Origin: Neopestalotiopsis rosae
Lineage: Eukaryota > Ascomycota > Sordariomycetes > Amphisphaeriales > Sporocadaceae
Assembly: GCA_023078685.1 (NCBI GenBank)
Contig: JALGAS010000003.1
Location: 2,046,001-2,110,000 of the forward strand
Direction of reading: 5' to 3'
Length of the DNA stretch: 64,000 nt
Part shown: positions 49,557-61,510 of the stretch, in pieces
Layout: every line of letters begins with the position of its first letter
Numbering within the stretch: position 1 is the stretch's first letter
The notes under the pieces: generated by a model
What the model saw: the letters and a program-made list of their open reading frames with translations, nothing else
Told to the model about the DNA's origin: nothing
Database searches by the model: none
Program-made: the position numbers and the translations under genes

Positions 49557-51203
49557 CTACAGCTCGAATTTTCGTTGGCGTAGTTCTGGTTCTTGTCCAC
49601 TGGTATTTTCCTCAGAAGGTCCTTCCGACTCCTTCAGAGTAATCTTCTTATTCAGCCACGCATAATAGCCCATTTGCAGAAATGTCATAATTATTGACGC
49701 AGCATAAATGCACAAGATGGCAATCCATGCGTGAGAGTAGCGAGGAGCATCGTCATCTTGGAACAACTGCTGCCCAGCCAATCCTCCTAGATTAGACCCA
49801 ATGACTGCCATGGCTAGTCCGATGCTTCGGTCCAGATGGGTCACGGCATTGGAGTTGAGCCAAGCATCATTGAGACTCTGGCTGATGCCATTTCCGCAGT
49901 TCAACAGCGTAAATATGGCAAATGTTGTCCAGTGATCTGCATTTGTAGGGAGGCCAAATAGAACACCCGCGAATATCATGGACCACGCGCATGCAATGAT
50001 GCACCAGACGCCACGCTGCTTTTGTCGGTCCGAGACCCAAGAAACGACAAAGGACAGTACACAGACGCCATAGTTGCTAATGGAAGAGAGTGTGTTGGCA
50101 TGGGTCGTGGAAAAGTTGAGCGCCTTGATAATGGTTGGCGAGTATAGTTGCAGTCCTCCCTTGGGAGTCAGCGACAAGAGGTTGATGGCAAAATGACCCC
50201 ATAGCTGAAGGTTGCAGAGTGCCATCAGCACGTCGCGGATCTTGACGTTGTTGAAAGACTTTCGCTTTCCCGGGTCGTTCAACAAGATTCTATTGTGCAT
50301 AAGGCGGCGCTCGGACTCGGAGAAGAGGTTCAGCTTGTTTATGCGACAGAGTGGTAAGGTCTTCAGGGGCGATGCAGGAAGCAGCATGAAAAAGACAATG
50401 GCCATGACAATGGTGCAAGACCCATCAACTTGAATCCGAATTATTAGCGACTTCTTACTGGCGGAATGGGCAATCAACTTACTAATAAACAACCACTGCC
50501 AACCGGAGAATCCATGGACACCAGCCATTTGCAAAACGCCTGCCGCGATGAGTGATCCGGTGCCAGCAGAGAAGTAATTGCCGAAGTAAAAGATTGCCGT
50601 TCTGAGAGCCAACTCTTCACGCTTGTAAAAGAGACTCAACAAAAGCTGGCACCCAGGAATGTATCCTGCCTCAAAGATGCCCAAGAGAAAGCGTGTCGCA
50701 TAGAACGAGCTCTTGTTTGTGATGAAGGCTTGAAATACCCCGACCAGTCCCCAGAGCACACACTGCGCAGTCAGCCATGTAGATGCGCCAAACTTTTGCA
50801 ACAGCAGATTCGCAGGTATCTCGGCAATAATGATACCGGCGATCTGCAATTGATTGCCGCCGCTGGCTTCCGTGGTTGTCATGTGGAGGTCTTCGCGGAA
50901 TGTAGATGTGAGAGCATTGGAAATGTTGCTTCGATCCAATTGCAAGGCAAAGAAACCTGCTACCAAGAGCGGCATCAGGATACAGTCGAGCCTAGGACAT
51001 GTACGATCAGCAGCATTCTTTTGAACGTCTCACAATTACCACATTGTAACAACTTACTTGCGAACAACCTTCTTCTCCTCACTGTCAGACCAATCTCTCG
51101 TCACCTGATGGCCATGACCAAAGTTCTCCGAAATCTCCATTCCTTCAACTAGGCCGCCTTCCTTGTGGTGTTTTGGCGATTCGGTCTCCTGGACGGGCTC
51201 CAT
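49557..51203 (-). CDS. MFS transporter, anion:cation symporter (Dal5/allantoate permease) family
   Basis: Three exons (minus): 51203-51058, 50991-50483 and 50428-49557, giving 508 aa. A 50-residue hydrophilic N-terminus is followed by about twelve membrane segments. Family cues: LDRSNISNALT after the first segment, IIAEIPANLLLQKFGAS, RFLLGIFEAGYIPGC, FYKREELALRTAIFYFGNYF, and a central loop with LFSESERRLMHNRIL. This family carries organic anions such as allantoate, nicotinate, pantothenate or sulfonates with protons across the plasma membrane; the substrate here is not readable. Intron 2 (54 nt) is in frame and open, but interrupts the conserved GWQWLFIIDG transition, so it is taken as spliced. 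Divergent from the sulfatase with a 535-bp shared promoter, which suggests uptake of a sulfate ester or an aromatic acid released from one. Confidence 0.93.
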
Positions 51204-51433
51204 AGTGAATGTATGGGGCGGTTCGTTTTCTGGTACTAGGGGCTCAGTGACTGTAGCCTATAGGTGCCTTGCCCCTGGAGACGAGCAGAAGGTCTGTCAT
51301 TATAAAGACATCATCAACACCCTCAACGATTGCGCCATCCCGACAGCCGCACCGATACTCTTATCACGCTTCAGCTCGACATCATACGTAGATATTCTTC
51401 TTTCTCGGCCAATGACAGGGAAAAAGAGACCTG

Positions 51434-51450
51434 ACGGACACGAGCTCCGT
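51434..51450. promoter_or_regulatory. CGG-N9-CCG inverted repeat, site 1
   Basis: ACGGACACGAGCTCCGT, with arms ACGGA/TCCGT. It is the same length and has the same outer arms as site 2, 57 bp away. Predicted binding site for a Zn2Cys6 dimer. Confidence 0.5.
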
Positions 51451-51490
51451 GGGCTGCGAATCGGGGCGCTATCAGACGATGCGCTAGCAG

Positions 51491-51507
51491 ACGGAGTCGG
51501 ACTCCGT
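51491..51507. promoter_or_regulatory. CGG-N9-CCG inverted repeat, site 2 (perfect palindrome)
   Basis: ACGGAGTCGGACTCCGT is a perfect inverted repeat around a central G. With site 1 it forms a duplicated operator-like pair about 240 bp upstream of the sulfatase ATG. Confidence 0.55.
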
Positions 51508-51738
51508 GGCCCGTGCTGAGCTGCGCTTGACTATACTGAGCGCCCAGAGTGAAATCCATCATACTAGTCTTACATGGTAGATGAACGAGGGCTTAGGACT
51601 ACTATGAAATGTTCTGACTGGTGATCACAAAAACAGAAGCTTTACATCATTACACTCATTTCAGTCTTTTGTTGGGTGTCGGCCATCCGCCAGTACTTGT
51701 CGTCTCAACCAGAACCACCACACAAATCGGTCATCACC

Positions 51739-53082
51739 ATGTCGTCGGATCCCCAGAAGCCAAATGTCGTTCTCATCCTAGCCGATAACCTTGGCTGGGG
51801 CGAATTAGGATGCTATGGAGGTGGCATCCTACGCGGCGCTGCGACTCCACGAATTGATGCCTTTGCCAAGGAGGGTCTGTTGCTTCACAATTTCAACGTC
51901 GAGAGTGACTGTGTGCCGACTCGTTCGGCCCTCATGACTGGGCGGCATCCCATTCGCACAGGATGCTTACAGTCGGTACCGGCCGGTATGCCTCAGGGTC
52001 TGATACCTTGGGAGTTGACGCTGGCTGAAGCGCTCAAGATGCGCGGCTACGCTACGGCGCATCATGGAAAGTGGCATTTGGGCGATATTCCAGGCCGGTA
52101 CCCATCGGACCGGGGGTTTGACGAGTGGTATGGAATCCCTCGCACGACTGATGAGACTCAATTCACATCAGCCCTGGGTTATACCCCTGATGTGGCCGAG
52201 CTTCCTTATATAATGAAGGGAAAGTCGGGCGAGGCTTCCGAGAATGTCTGTATTTACGACTTGAAGGAGAGGAGAAATATTGATGCAACTCTGGTTGACT
52301 GCTCCAAGGACTGGCTCAGTCGGCAGGTTGAAGCCAAGACGCCATTCTTCCTCTATCATCCTCTGGTGCATCTGCACTTCCCTACTCTTCCTCATGCGGA
52401 CTTTGCAGGAAAGACTGGCAATGGAGAGTTTGCTGATTCCATGGCGGAAATGGACCACCGAGTCGGACAGCTCCTAGACCACATTGACAGTCTGGGCATT
52501 AGAGAAAACACCGTCGTCATCTTTGCCTCTGACAATGGCCCAGAGTTCCGCCCGCCTTACCGAGGCACTGCCGGCCCTTGGACTGGCACATACCACACCG
52601 CCATGGAAGGAAGCTTGCGCGTCCCGTTCATCATGCGGTGGCCGGGAAAAGTTCCTGAGAACGAGACCTCCAATCAAATTGTCCACGTGACCGACGTGTT
52701 CTCGACCATCATCAACATTGCTGGAGGTACAGTTCCCAGCGACCGGCCAATTGACGGTCTCGATCAGACTGCATTTTTGCAGGATCCTACCAACACAAAG
52801 TCGCCGCGGGAAGGGTTCCTCTTCTACATCAAGAATGATCTGAGGGCCGTCAAGTGGAGAGACTGGAAGTTGCATTACATTTGGGAGCCCAAGGTCAATG
52901 AAGGCCAGGGCAAACTGGAGAGTCCGTACCTCTTCAACACGACTCGTGATCCGAAAGAGGAGACGGATATTTTGGCATTCAATACCTGGGTGCTGCAGCC
53001 AATTTCCAAAATGAGGGCAGCGTTTATGAAAAGCTTGAAGACCGACCCGGCGCCGCCCGATCCGCTCAAAGAAGACTTTTAA
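51739..53082 (+). CDS. Arylsulfatase-type sulfatase (formylglycine-dependent)
   Basis: Single exon, 447 aa from ATG 51739. Type I sulfatase features: metal-binding VVLILADNLGWGELG near the N-terminus (Asp16/Asn17); the modification motif C58-V-P-T-R followed by SALMTGRHPIRTG, where the Cys becomes formylglycine; GKWHLG; and FASDNGPEF about residue 275. The second motif position is Val rather than the commoner Ser/Thr/Ala/Cys, but the P-x-R core is intact. There is no signal peptide, so hydrolysis of imported sulfate esters in the cytosol is likely. Divergent from an anion carrier and near a Zn2Cys6 regulator, fitting inducible sulfur or carbon scavenging. Substrate not readable from sequence. 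An in-frame GTG upstream extends the frame but is not a credible start. Confidence 0.93.
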   Translation: MSSDPQKPNVVLILADNLGWGELGCYGGGILRGAATPRIDAFAKEGLLLHNFNVESDCVPTRSALMTGRHPIRTGCLQSVPAGMPQGLIPWELTLAEALKMRGYATAHHGKWHLGDIPGRYPSDRGFDEWYGIPRTTDETQFTSALGYTPDVAELPYIMKGKSGEASENVCIYDLKERRNIDATLVDCSKDWLSRQVEAKTPFFLYHPLVHLHFPTLPHADFAGKTGNGEFADSMAEMDHRVGQLLDHIDSLGIRENTVVIFASDNGPEFRPPYRGTAGPWTGTYHTAMEGSLRVPFIMRWPGKVPENETSNQIVHVTDVFSTIINIAGGTVPSDRPIDGLDQTAFLQDPTNTKSPREGFLFYIKNDLRAVKWRDWKLHYIWEPKVNEGQGKLESPYLFNTTRDPKEETDILAFNTWVLQPISKMRAAFMKSLKTDPAPPDPLKEDF

Positions 53083-53841
53083 AGGGTGTTCACGTGGTTG
53101 AAACCAATTAGAGGAGGCATGAATGGAACGATTCTAATCTGAAGCCATAAAAACAAGAGTCAATGCATGACCAAATTCCATCACTACTCCAAAAGTATCT
53201 ATCTTCAATAGTGTAAAAAAGTCCGGAGCTCGCGGAATCCCTGCACCTCTCGGCCGACACCTACGAGATGTTGCAGTGCTAATTGCCAAATCTTCTTGAC
53301 ACATAATTTTTTCAGTTGAAAATACATAGACACACGGCAAGCTTGGTACGTGCGCGTGATTAGGTGCGCTCATAATTCTGCAGAACAACATTAAGGAAGG
53401 GGCGATAAGTGGTCTCAATCGAGTCCGAGATGAGGCAAGTCTGAGAGAGACGCAAGCGTCTAGCACCTCCTCTTGACATGTTCTCATGAGATTCATTCCT
53501 TCCAGACTACCAAGTGGATCGTAGATACCATAATATATCAGGCATGCACCAGAAATAATCTAGCTCATCAGAACAGGGGCTCCCATTTACTTGAATAGGT
53601 CGGTCTTTCTCACCCACCACGCCTGATTGCTATTTCCGTTGTCTGGAATTCAGTCTTGACTGTCACATCCTGACTTGACTCTGCTCTAGTGGATCAACAA
53701 CAACAACAATAACAACAACTGCTGTACATCAAACTTGTCGAGTATCTTCAAATTTTGTGCCCTAGCCAACACCATTCTCACCCCAACTGCGTCCTTTCTT
53801 ACAGTATCTGTTCAGCACGTGGTCAAGGCACCGTCGCCAAA
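53083..53841. other. Intergenic with CAA-rich leader
   Basis: About 760 bp. A (CAA)n-like stretch at 53696-53720 probably belongs to the 5' untranslated region of the next gene. No gene seen. Confidence 0.5.
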
Positions 53842-55383
53842 ATGCCCCGGCCCTTCCATGATCGAGATTTATTGACCCCTGAACAACAACAGAAGTTCGA
53901 TGGATTTTCCGACTTCTACGAAGGTTTAAGCGATGTACACTTGAAAAAGGTGCTGGAGTCAAGACGGCTGTCCGTCGATGGTGACAGAGACGACTGGCTC
54001 GAAAGACTGTACTGGCAAGACCTGGAATTCATAAATACTTCCGACGCGGTGCCATCCTACGATTTTAAGTACAAGCGGGTCATGGTTTGCGGCATAGACG
54101 ACATCGCTGAGTCTGTGATTGACGGATTGGTCTCTTCTCCGTTCAGTTTTGTACGGAACCCCAAGGCCTGGAGCCACTTGAAGAAGGCTTCTAACAAATT
54201 TTCGCAGAATGTGACGGCTCTGATACCCTGGGATTTGGATCAGTCCCCCTTCCTTGACAGCTGCCAGGAAAAGAATATTGACATCCAAAGACACGATTTG
54301 TCAGACAACGTGACAAATATAACGTCCTATCTGTGGGACTTCGATATCATCATTTGGGCCCATCTGTACAGCTTTCCCAACAGCGGTTTTGTAAAAGCTG
54401 CCAAGCGGGCTGGCGTGGAGCGTCTTGTAATTTTGGGAATGGCCGGTCCAACAACAAGTAAAGACGTGCCGCGTCAGGTATACCGGGTACGTGAATCCTG
54501 TTGGCCTTGCTTGGTATCATATATCAATACTGATTTTTCAGCTCTTCGATGTGCTCGACGACATCCACGCAGAGCGGGTCCCGTACACTATCATCCATTT
54601 GGGTTCCATCTTCGATTACTTTATTCCCAAGGTACCATCTGGCAAATCTGAGCCAAACAGGACATTGACACTGTGCATGGATTCCTCTATAGGTACCCAA
54701 TTTGTACCTGGTCACGAGGATCAACAAATCGCTCTGCTGGACTACAACGATATCGGCATGTACGTAGCCGAAATCATCGCAGACAAACGAACCTTCAATA
54801 GACAAGTCTTTGCGTACAGCGAGGTCAGCTCTATGACGGATATATGGTCTTTTGCGTCTCAGATCAGCGGAGAACAAACACACAGAGCAATTGTAGGTGC
54901 AACAAATGCGGATGGGCCTCCTTAAGTCAACTTGTTCAGGCTGACTGAATTTCACAGTTGCCCCTCCCAGTTCTCATGAATTATCTAAAAACATATCAAC
55001 AACGCAATGAGCCAACGAGCTACATGAGAGCAAGCTTAATCTGGAAGTGGTGCGTGGCAGGACATAACACTCCGGAATATGCGGACTATCTCGGCATACT
55101 GGACTTCAAGAAGTTGTTCCCATGGTTCGCTCCACCAAGCGGTAGAGGGGGACGAATGAGCTTGAATGCCTTTTTAGCTTCAATATTTTCTCCCACTCAG
55201 CTATCTGCAGATATTCCGCCGATGATATCAACGTTCTACATCCGACCCGGCGTCCAACATTCTGGATTTAGAATAGCGCCGGAGTCCCACGGACCAGAAT
55301 CCGACCTTCAGCTTCTGCAGAACGCAATGGAAATAGGAGAATCGTCTGGAGGTAACGAGACACAAGCTGTGCAGTACCATTGA
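53842..55383 (+). CDS. NmrA/isoflavone-reductase-like protein with N-terminal SAP-like motif
   Basis: Three exons, 53842-54486, 54542-54892 and 54958-55383, giving 473 aa. Residues about 29-56 fit the SAP helix-turn-helix consensus: LSDVHLKKVLESRRL, then DGDRDDWLERL. Next comes an atypical short-chain reductase-like core: RVMVCGIDD (replacing a normal GxxGxxG loop), a DIIIWAH strand, GFVKAAKRAGVERLVILGMAG, YTIIHLGSIFDYF and LLDYNDIGMYVAEI. This order is that of NmrA-like proteins, many of which bind NAD(P) as redox sensors rather than as enzymes. A DNA-binding-type SAP next to an NmrA core would suit a regulator (inference). The nucleotide-binding glycines look degenerate. The last intron uses donor GTAGGT; phases join exactly. 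Confidence 0.75.
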
Positions 55384-56722
55384 GAACCCGGCAATACGGT
55401 AGACAATTAAGGGTTGCTATTGCATGCATACCCTCACGTGTAATCTCTACCAACTGGGAAGGTCGCGAGCCTCATAGTTAGAATTACAAGAAAATATGTA
55501 TTAGCGGCCAATGATAACAAGCACTCCGACCTTTCGATGCGAAGGCAGCTAGTGTCTTGTCAATGATTTGCAATACAGTGCCTTCGCGGATGAAACATGT
55601 ATGGTTCTACTAATATAGTGATCAATCTGTCCCAGCATATTTGAAGGTCCATTCGCCAGCGATTCTATGGCAATGAATCCAGTATGGCACGCCACATCCA
55701 CTGGAAGGGATGATGGTTTCCGGCAGCCTCCATGTATCACCCTCTAAACGCAGACCCTTACGGCCAAGGAGCAACCAACCAATGGTCGCAGAGGGATAAT
55801 TCTGCAAGAAAGGAAGAATGTGCATTTTAATGGTCACTCAGCAATCTGCAGTAGTGTTCATGTGGCTCAAAGCACTGGACTAACAAGCTTCGTTTGCGCT
55901 CGGTTAATAGTGGTTTCCTCCACCGGGGGTACAGACATGATACCATCCTGGCACAAAGCGCATGGGAAACGTTGATTTAGTTCCAACCATTAGCATTGAT
56001 AAGCCTCGTGGAAAGCGGGGATGAAGACACGAGGACACGTACTGTCCCCGTTAAGCAAGGAGATATTCGGTGAAACCTTTCGAATTCTGAAGGTTGCAAG
56101 CTCGATCCAGCCTTATGCTGGGGTGGAGGAGTCTGGGCAGGGACCGTCCCGTTTTGTGTTCCTGGACGGCTTTTCAACTCGGTGAGCCTATAGAAACGAG
56201 ATGCTCAAGTAAACGCCGATAGGCAAGAAAAGCCTTTTTTTTCGTATCTCCGGTATGTCCTGGAACGAGTCTGATGTTTGTAGAGCTAAGATGCTATTTT
56301 TCGGCGATAGTACCTATGTAGTCAGCGTGTCGGGCTTTGTCCCACAGTTCGTATGTCGTAATGACTCACGTGTAACCACATCTGCAAAACTGCACTTTGC
56401 AGAGAGCCTCAGGGTTTCGTTTTTGTATGCTTGCTATATCAGGCTGGAGGACTTGCAGTAGTGCTTACTTGGACCTTCGACAATTGCTGCCGAAAGTCTG
56501 GCGCTGTTGGCTTCATAAGTCCGACTGTGAATCTAGAGTAAATGCTATTGGCACCATATAATATGTCTGTCGTGTCGCAGTAAGTCGCTGCTCGTCTGAT
56601 ACAATTTCCGACTTACCAGCTTGTACTGTCGGAGTTGAATATTCATTCCTCGTCCAAAGTCCCAAGTCCCTAGCATTCGTCCGTCGACTTCTATCTAGTC
56701 AAGCAGACTTGAACCCGCAGCG
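55384..56722. other. Intergenic region
   Basis: 1.3 kb. A minus-strand frame at 55622-55837 follows a good TTTCTTGCAG acceptor-like sequence, but no partner exon or family was recognised. Otherwise empty. Confidence 0.4.
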
Positions 56723-57527
56723 ATGTCGCCGAAGAAAGTTTTGTTTGTTTTGACCAATACCGCCAAGGTACCTGACACTGAAAAGGCCATTGGTTGGTGG
56801 CTGGTAAGGCACTTCTCCCTTGTCGTTTCAACTTCCTCCTCTTTTCCTTCTCAGACCATGTTTTCTTCACTCGTCAATCCGAAGAACAAGCTAACACAAA
56901 TGACAGGCTGAAGTCGCACACCCTTTCCACGTTATCAACGGCAAGGCAGATATTGTATTTGCCTCGCCGAAAGGCGGCCTCGCGCCAGTAGATCCCGTCT
57001 CGGTCGAGTACTCGCCCGACGAAGTATCGCAAGACTTTCTCAAGAATCACAAGGTCCTCTTTGAGCAGACGGAGCCACTGGACCAGTTCCTGGGCAAAGC
57101 GGCTGAGTTCGACGCCATCTACTACCCAGGGGGCCACGGGCCCATGTTTGACGTTGCGACGGACCCGGTGTCCATTCAGCTGGTTGGCGAGTTTGCGGCT
57201 CTCGACAAGACCATCTCGGCCGTCTGTCACGGCCCGGCGGCTTTCGTCAACGTCTCCCTGCCCAGCGGGAAACATTTCCTCGAGGGCAAGAAATTGACGG
57301 GCTTGTCCAATGCCGAAGAAGACGCGTTTCAAATGTCGCAGTACATGCCGTTCGCGCTCGAGACCAAGCTGAACGAGGCCTCGGGCGGGCTCTACACTGT
57401 CTGGAACCAAGACGCCGAGAGTGCCACTGTGGTGGTGGAAAATGATGGGAAATTCATTACGGGCCAGAACCCAAAGAGTGGAAAGGCTGTGGGAGAGGCG
57501 ATCCTCAGGGCCATTGGGGTCAACTGA
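56723..57527 (+). CDS. Yeast Hsp31-type glyoxalase III / chaperone (DJ-1/PfpI)
   Basis: Two exons, 56723-56803 and 56907-57527, giving 233 aa, the length of yeast Hsp31. Features: KKVLFVLTNTAKV start; GWWLAEVAHPFHV; FASPKGGLAPVDP; YYPGGHGPMFDV; the nucleophile elbow AVCHGPAAFVNV with Cys134-His135; GLSNAEEDAFQ; and the closing ITGQNPKSGKAVGEAIL. The enzyme detoxifies methylglyoxal independently of glutathione and acts in oxidative and carbonyl stress, in the cytosol. It belongs to a different subfamily from the HchA-type protein at 44164, so the two are not a recent duplication. The intron removes a frame that would otherwise run out after residue 60. Confidence 0.94.
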
Positions 57528-57945
57528 AGCTCTGAAACGAGAGGAGCAAGATTATGAATAGTTGGTAGTCAATAGACTGGTTCTGCTCTCTTGTTTTTAA
57601 TGCTTGAAGATTAACCTTTATGTATAATATTTTTTTTTTCTTCCCCACGCGACAACGAAACAAAGTGTGGTACTAAGTAAGTTGAATCATGGAAAGCCTA
57701 AACAATGATTGAGCGCTGGGTGAGCGCACTGGGGCACTGCTTGGATGACGACGAACAGGCATAACTTGAACAGACATACAAGGCAATTAGATCGAGATCT
57801 CGAGCGATTTCCAGAGATGATAATAGGTTTCAATGATATATAAGTAAAAAAAGAAAAAGGCAGAAGACCGCAATGATTAATCAGTTTCTTTCTGTTTTCA
57901 TTGAACCACAGGCGTGAGCAATTCGGAGTAGAGGGTTAAAAAGCC
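57528..57945. other. Intergenic, Hsp31-type 3' side
   Basis: About 420 bp with a T-rich stretch near 57630-57640 and A-rich runs; presumed 3' untranslated region. No gene seen. Confidence 0.5.
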
Positions 57946-57951
57946 AAAAAA
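57946..57951 (-). terminator. RNA polymerase III terminator for tRNA-Gly copy 2
   Basis: Six T on the minus strand, about 26 nt past the tRNA 3' end. Confidence 0.55.
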
Positions 57952-57976
57952 GGTGGCGCATCGTAGATGCTCTATT

Positions 57977-58047
57977 TGCACTAGCCGCGAATCGAACGCG
58001 GGGCCCATCGATGGCAACGATGGATTTTACCACTAAACCACTAGTGC
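57977..58047 (-). tRNA. tRNA-Gly(GCC): tRNA-Gly(GCC), copy 2
   Basis: 71 nt, identical base for base to the gene at 31326-31396 and in the same orientation, with unrelated flanks. Anticodon GCC, no intron. It marks the right edge of the accessory block. Confidence 0.97.
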
Positions 58048-58632
58048 TAATATGGTAAAAGGTCGACTTATTAGACTACTGATTCTTTCTTACATACTGG
58101 CCCAATTAAATCCTCGGAAGAATAGTCTGTTCTCACGGTCTGGCAAGATTTACTCTGTTCCGGTGATTTCGATTTCGCATATGGTATCTATGCGAAGCTT
58201 GAAAAGGATCTCGGTGGCTGAAGTGGGAGTGTCGCATGCAAGGAGGTAAGTTTCTGGTGTAGAGAAAACTGTAATTGACGATGTCGCGGTCCGACCCGCC
58301 TGCGTACTCATGGCGCTGCACCGGCAGCGACACGAATGCCAAAACATGAACCGAAAGACTATTGGAATTATAGGGGCGCCCGAAAGAGTCAAGTTTTATG
58401 ATAGTTTTATCTAATTGATATCACTCTGTCTGTTTCATTGGTGTGTAGAAGAGAAATTTTGACGCGACAGGGAGCTGAGACCTTCGATGGAAAGTTCAGA
58501 TCTCCCGTGCACCTCTAGCTCAGTGTAAGTCTAGATCTAGAACAAGCCGCCAACGATCCTATTGTGCCTCTTGCCCTTCCGATTTCGTCTCGGCGTAGAA
58601 AGTATGATCAGAAAAACTTGTCCCAGAACGCT
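58048..58632. other. Intergenic, UGM 3' side
   Basis: About 580 bp between the tRNA and the end of the mutase gene; no gene seen. Confidence 0.5.
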
Positions 58633-61065
<2,433 letters not shown>

Positions 61066-61510
61066 CGTGAACGAAAGGTCAATGGCCGAGGCAGAGTCAG
61101 AAGTGGTGATGAAACTGAAGTTGGTGTATAGTGTCTAAAGTAATGCTCGCGTCTGCCTGTGACTGCTGAGATGATAGCGGGGAAGAGCACAATAGATCCA
61201 TTTGAGATGGCAGAGAGCAGAAACGACAAATAAAGATAACAACCCTTGTAAATCCTTAGGAAGCCAAGCCTGCTAATTCAGATTGGTGGCAAGGCACGCA
61301 TGAATGATAATTTCAAATAAGAAGGAGTTGTTTAATCGCGCGTACGATGTGCCGCTGACTTGCAGTAGTGGATCATGGCCATAACGGCACAGGCAAGTTC
61401 CAGCACTCATCACATCATGTCTGCGAGCTGACTTTTCAAGATTTAGCTTATATAAGTGTTTTTTCTTCTGAACTATTATACTTTAAAATTAAGGTGAATT
61501 ATTATTTTCT
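61066..61510. other. Intergenic between UGM and GT90 genes
   Basis: 445 bp holding the UGM promoter and the GT90 3' end; no gene seen. Confidence 0.5.

Larger units (their letters stand above)
51204..51738. promoter_or_regulatory. Shared divergent promoter of MFS carrier and sulfatase
   Basis: 535 bp between the two ATGs. Carries two 17-bp inverted repeats of the CGG-N9-CCG type (listed separately), the form expected for a dimeric Zn2Cys6 activator. Confidence 0.6.
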
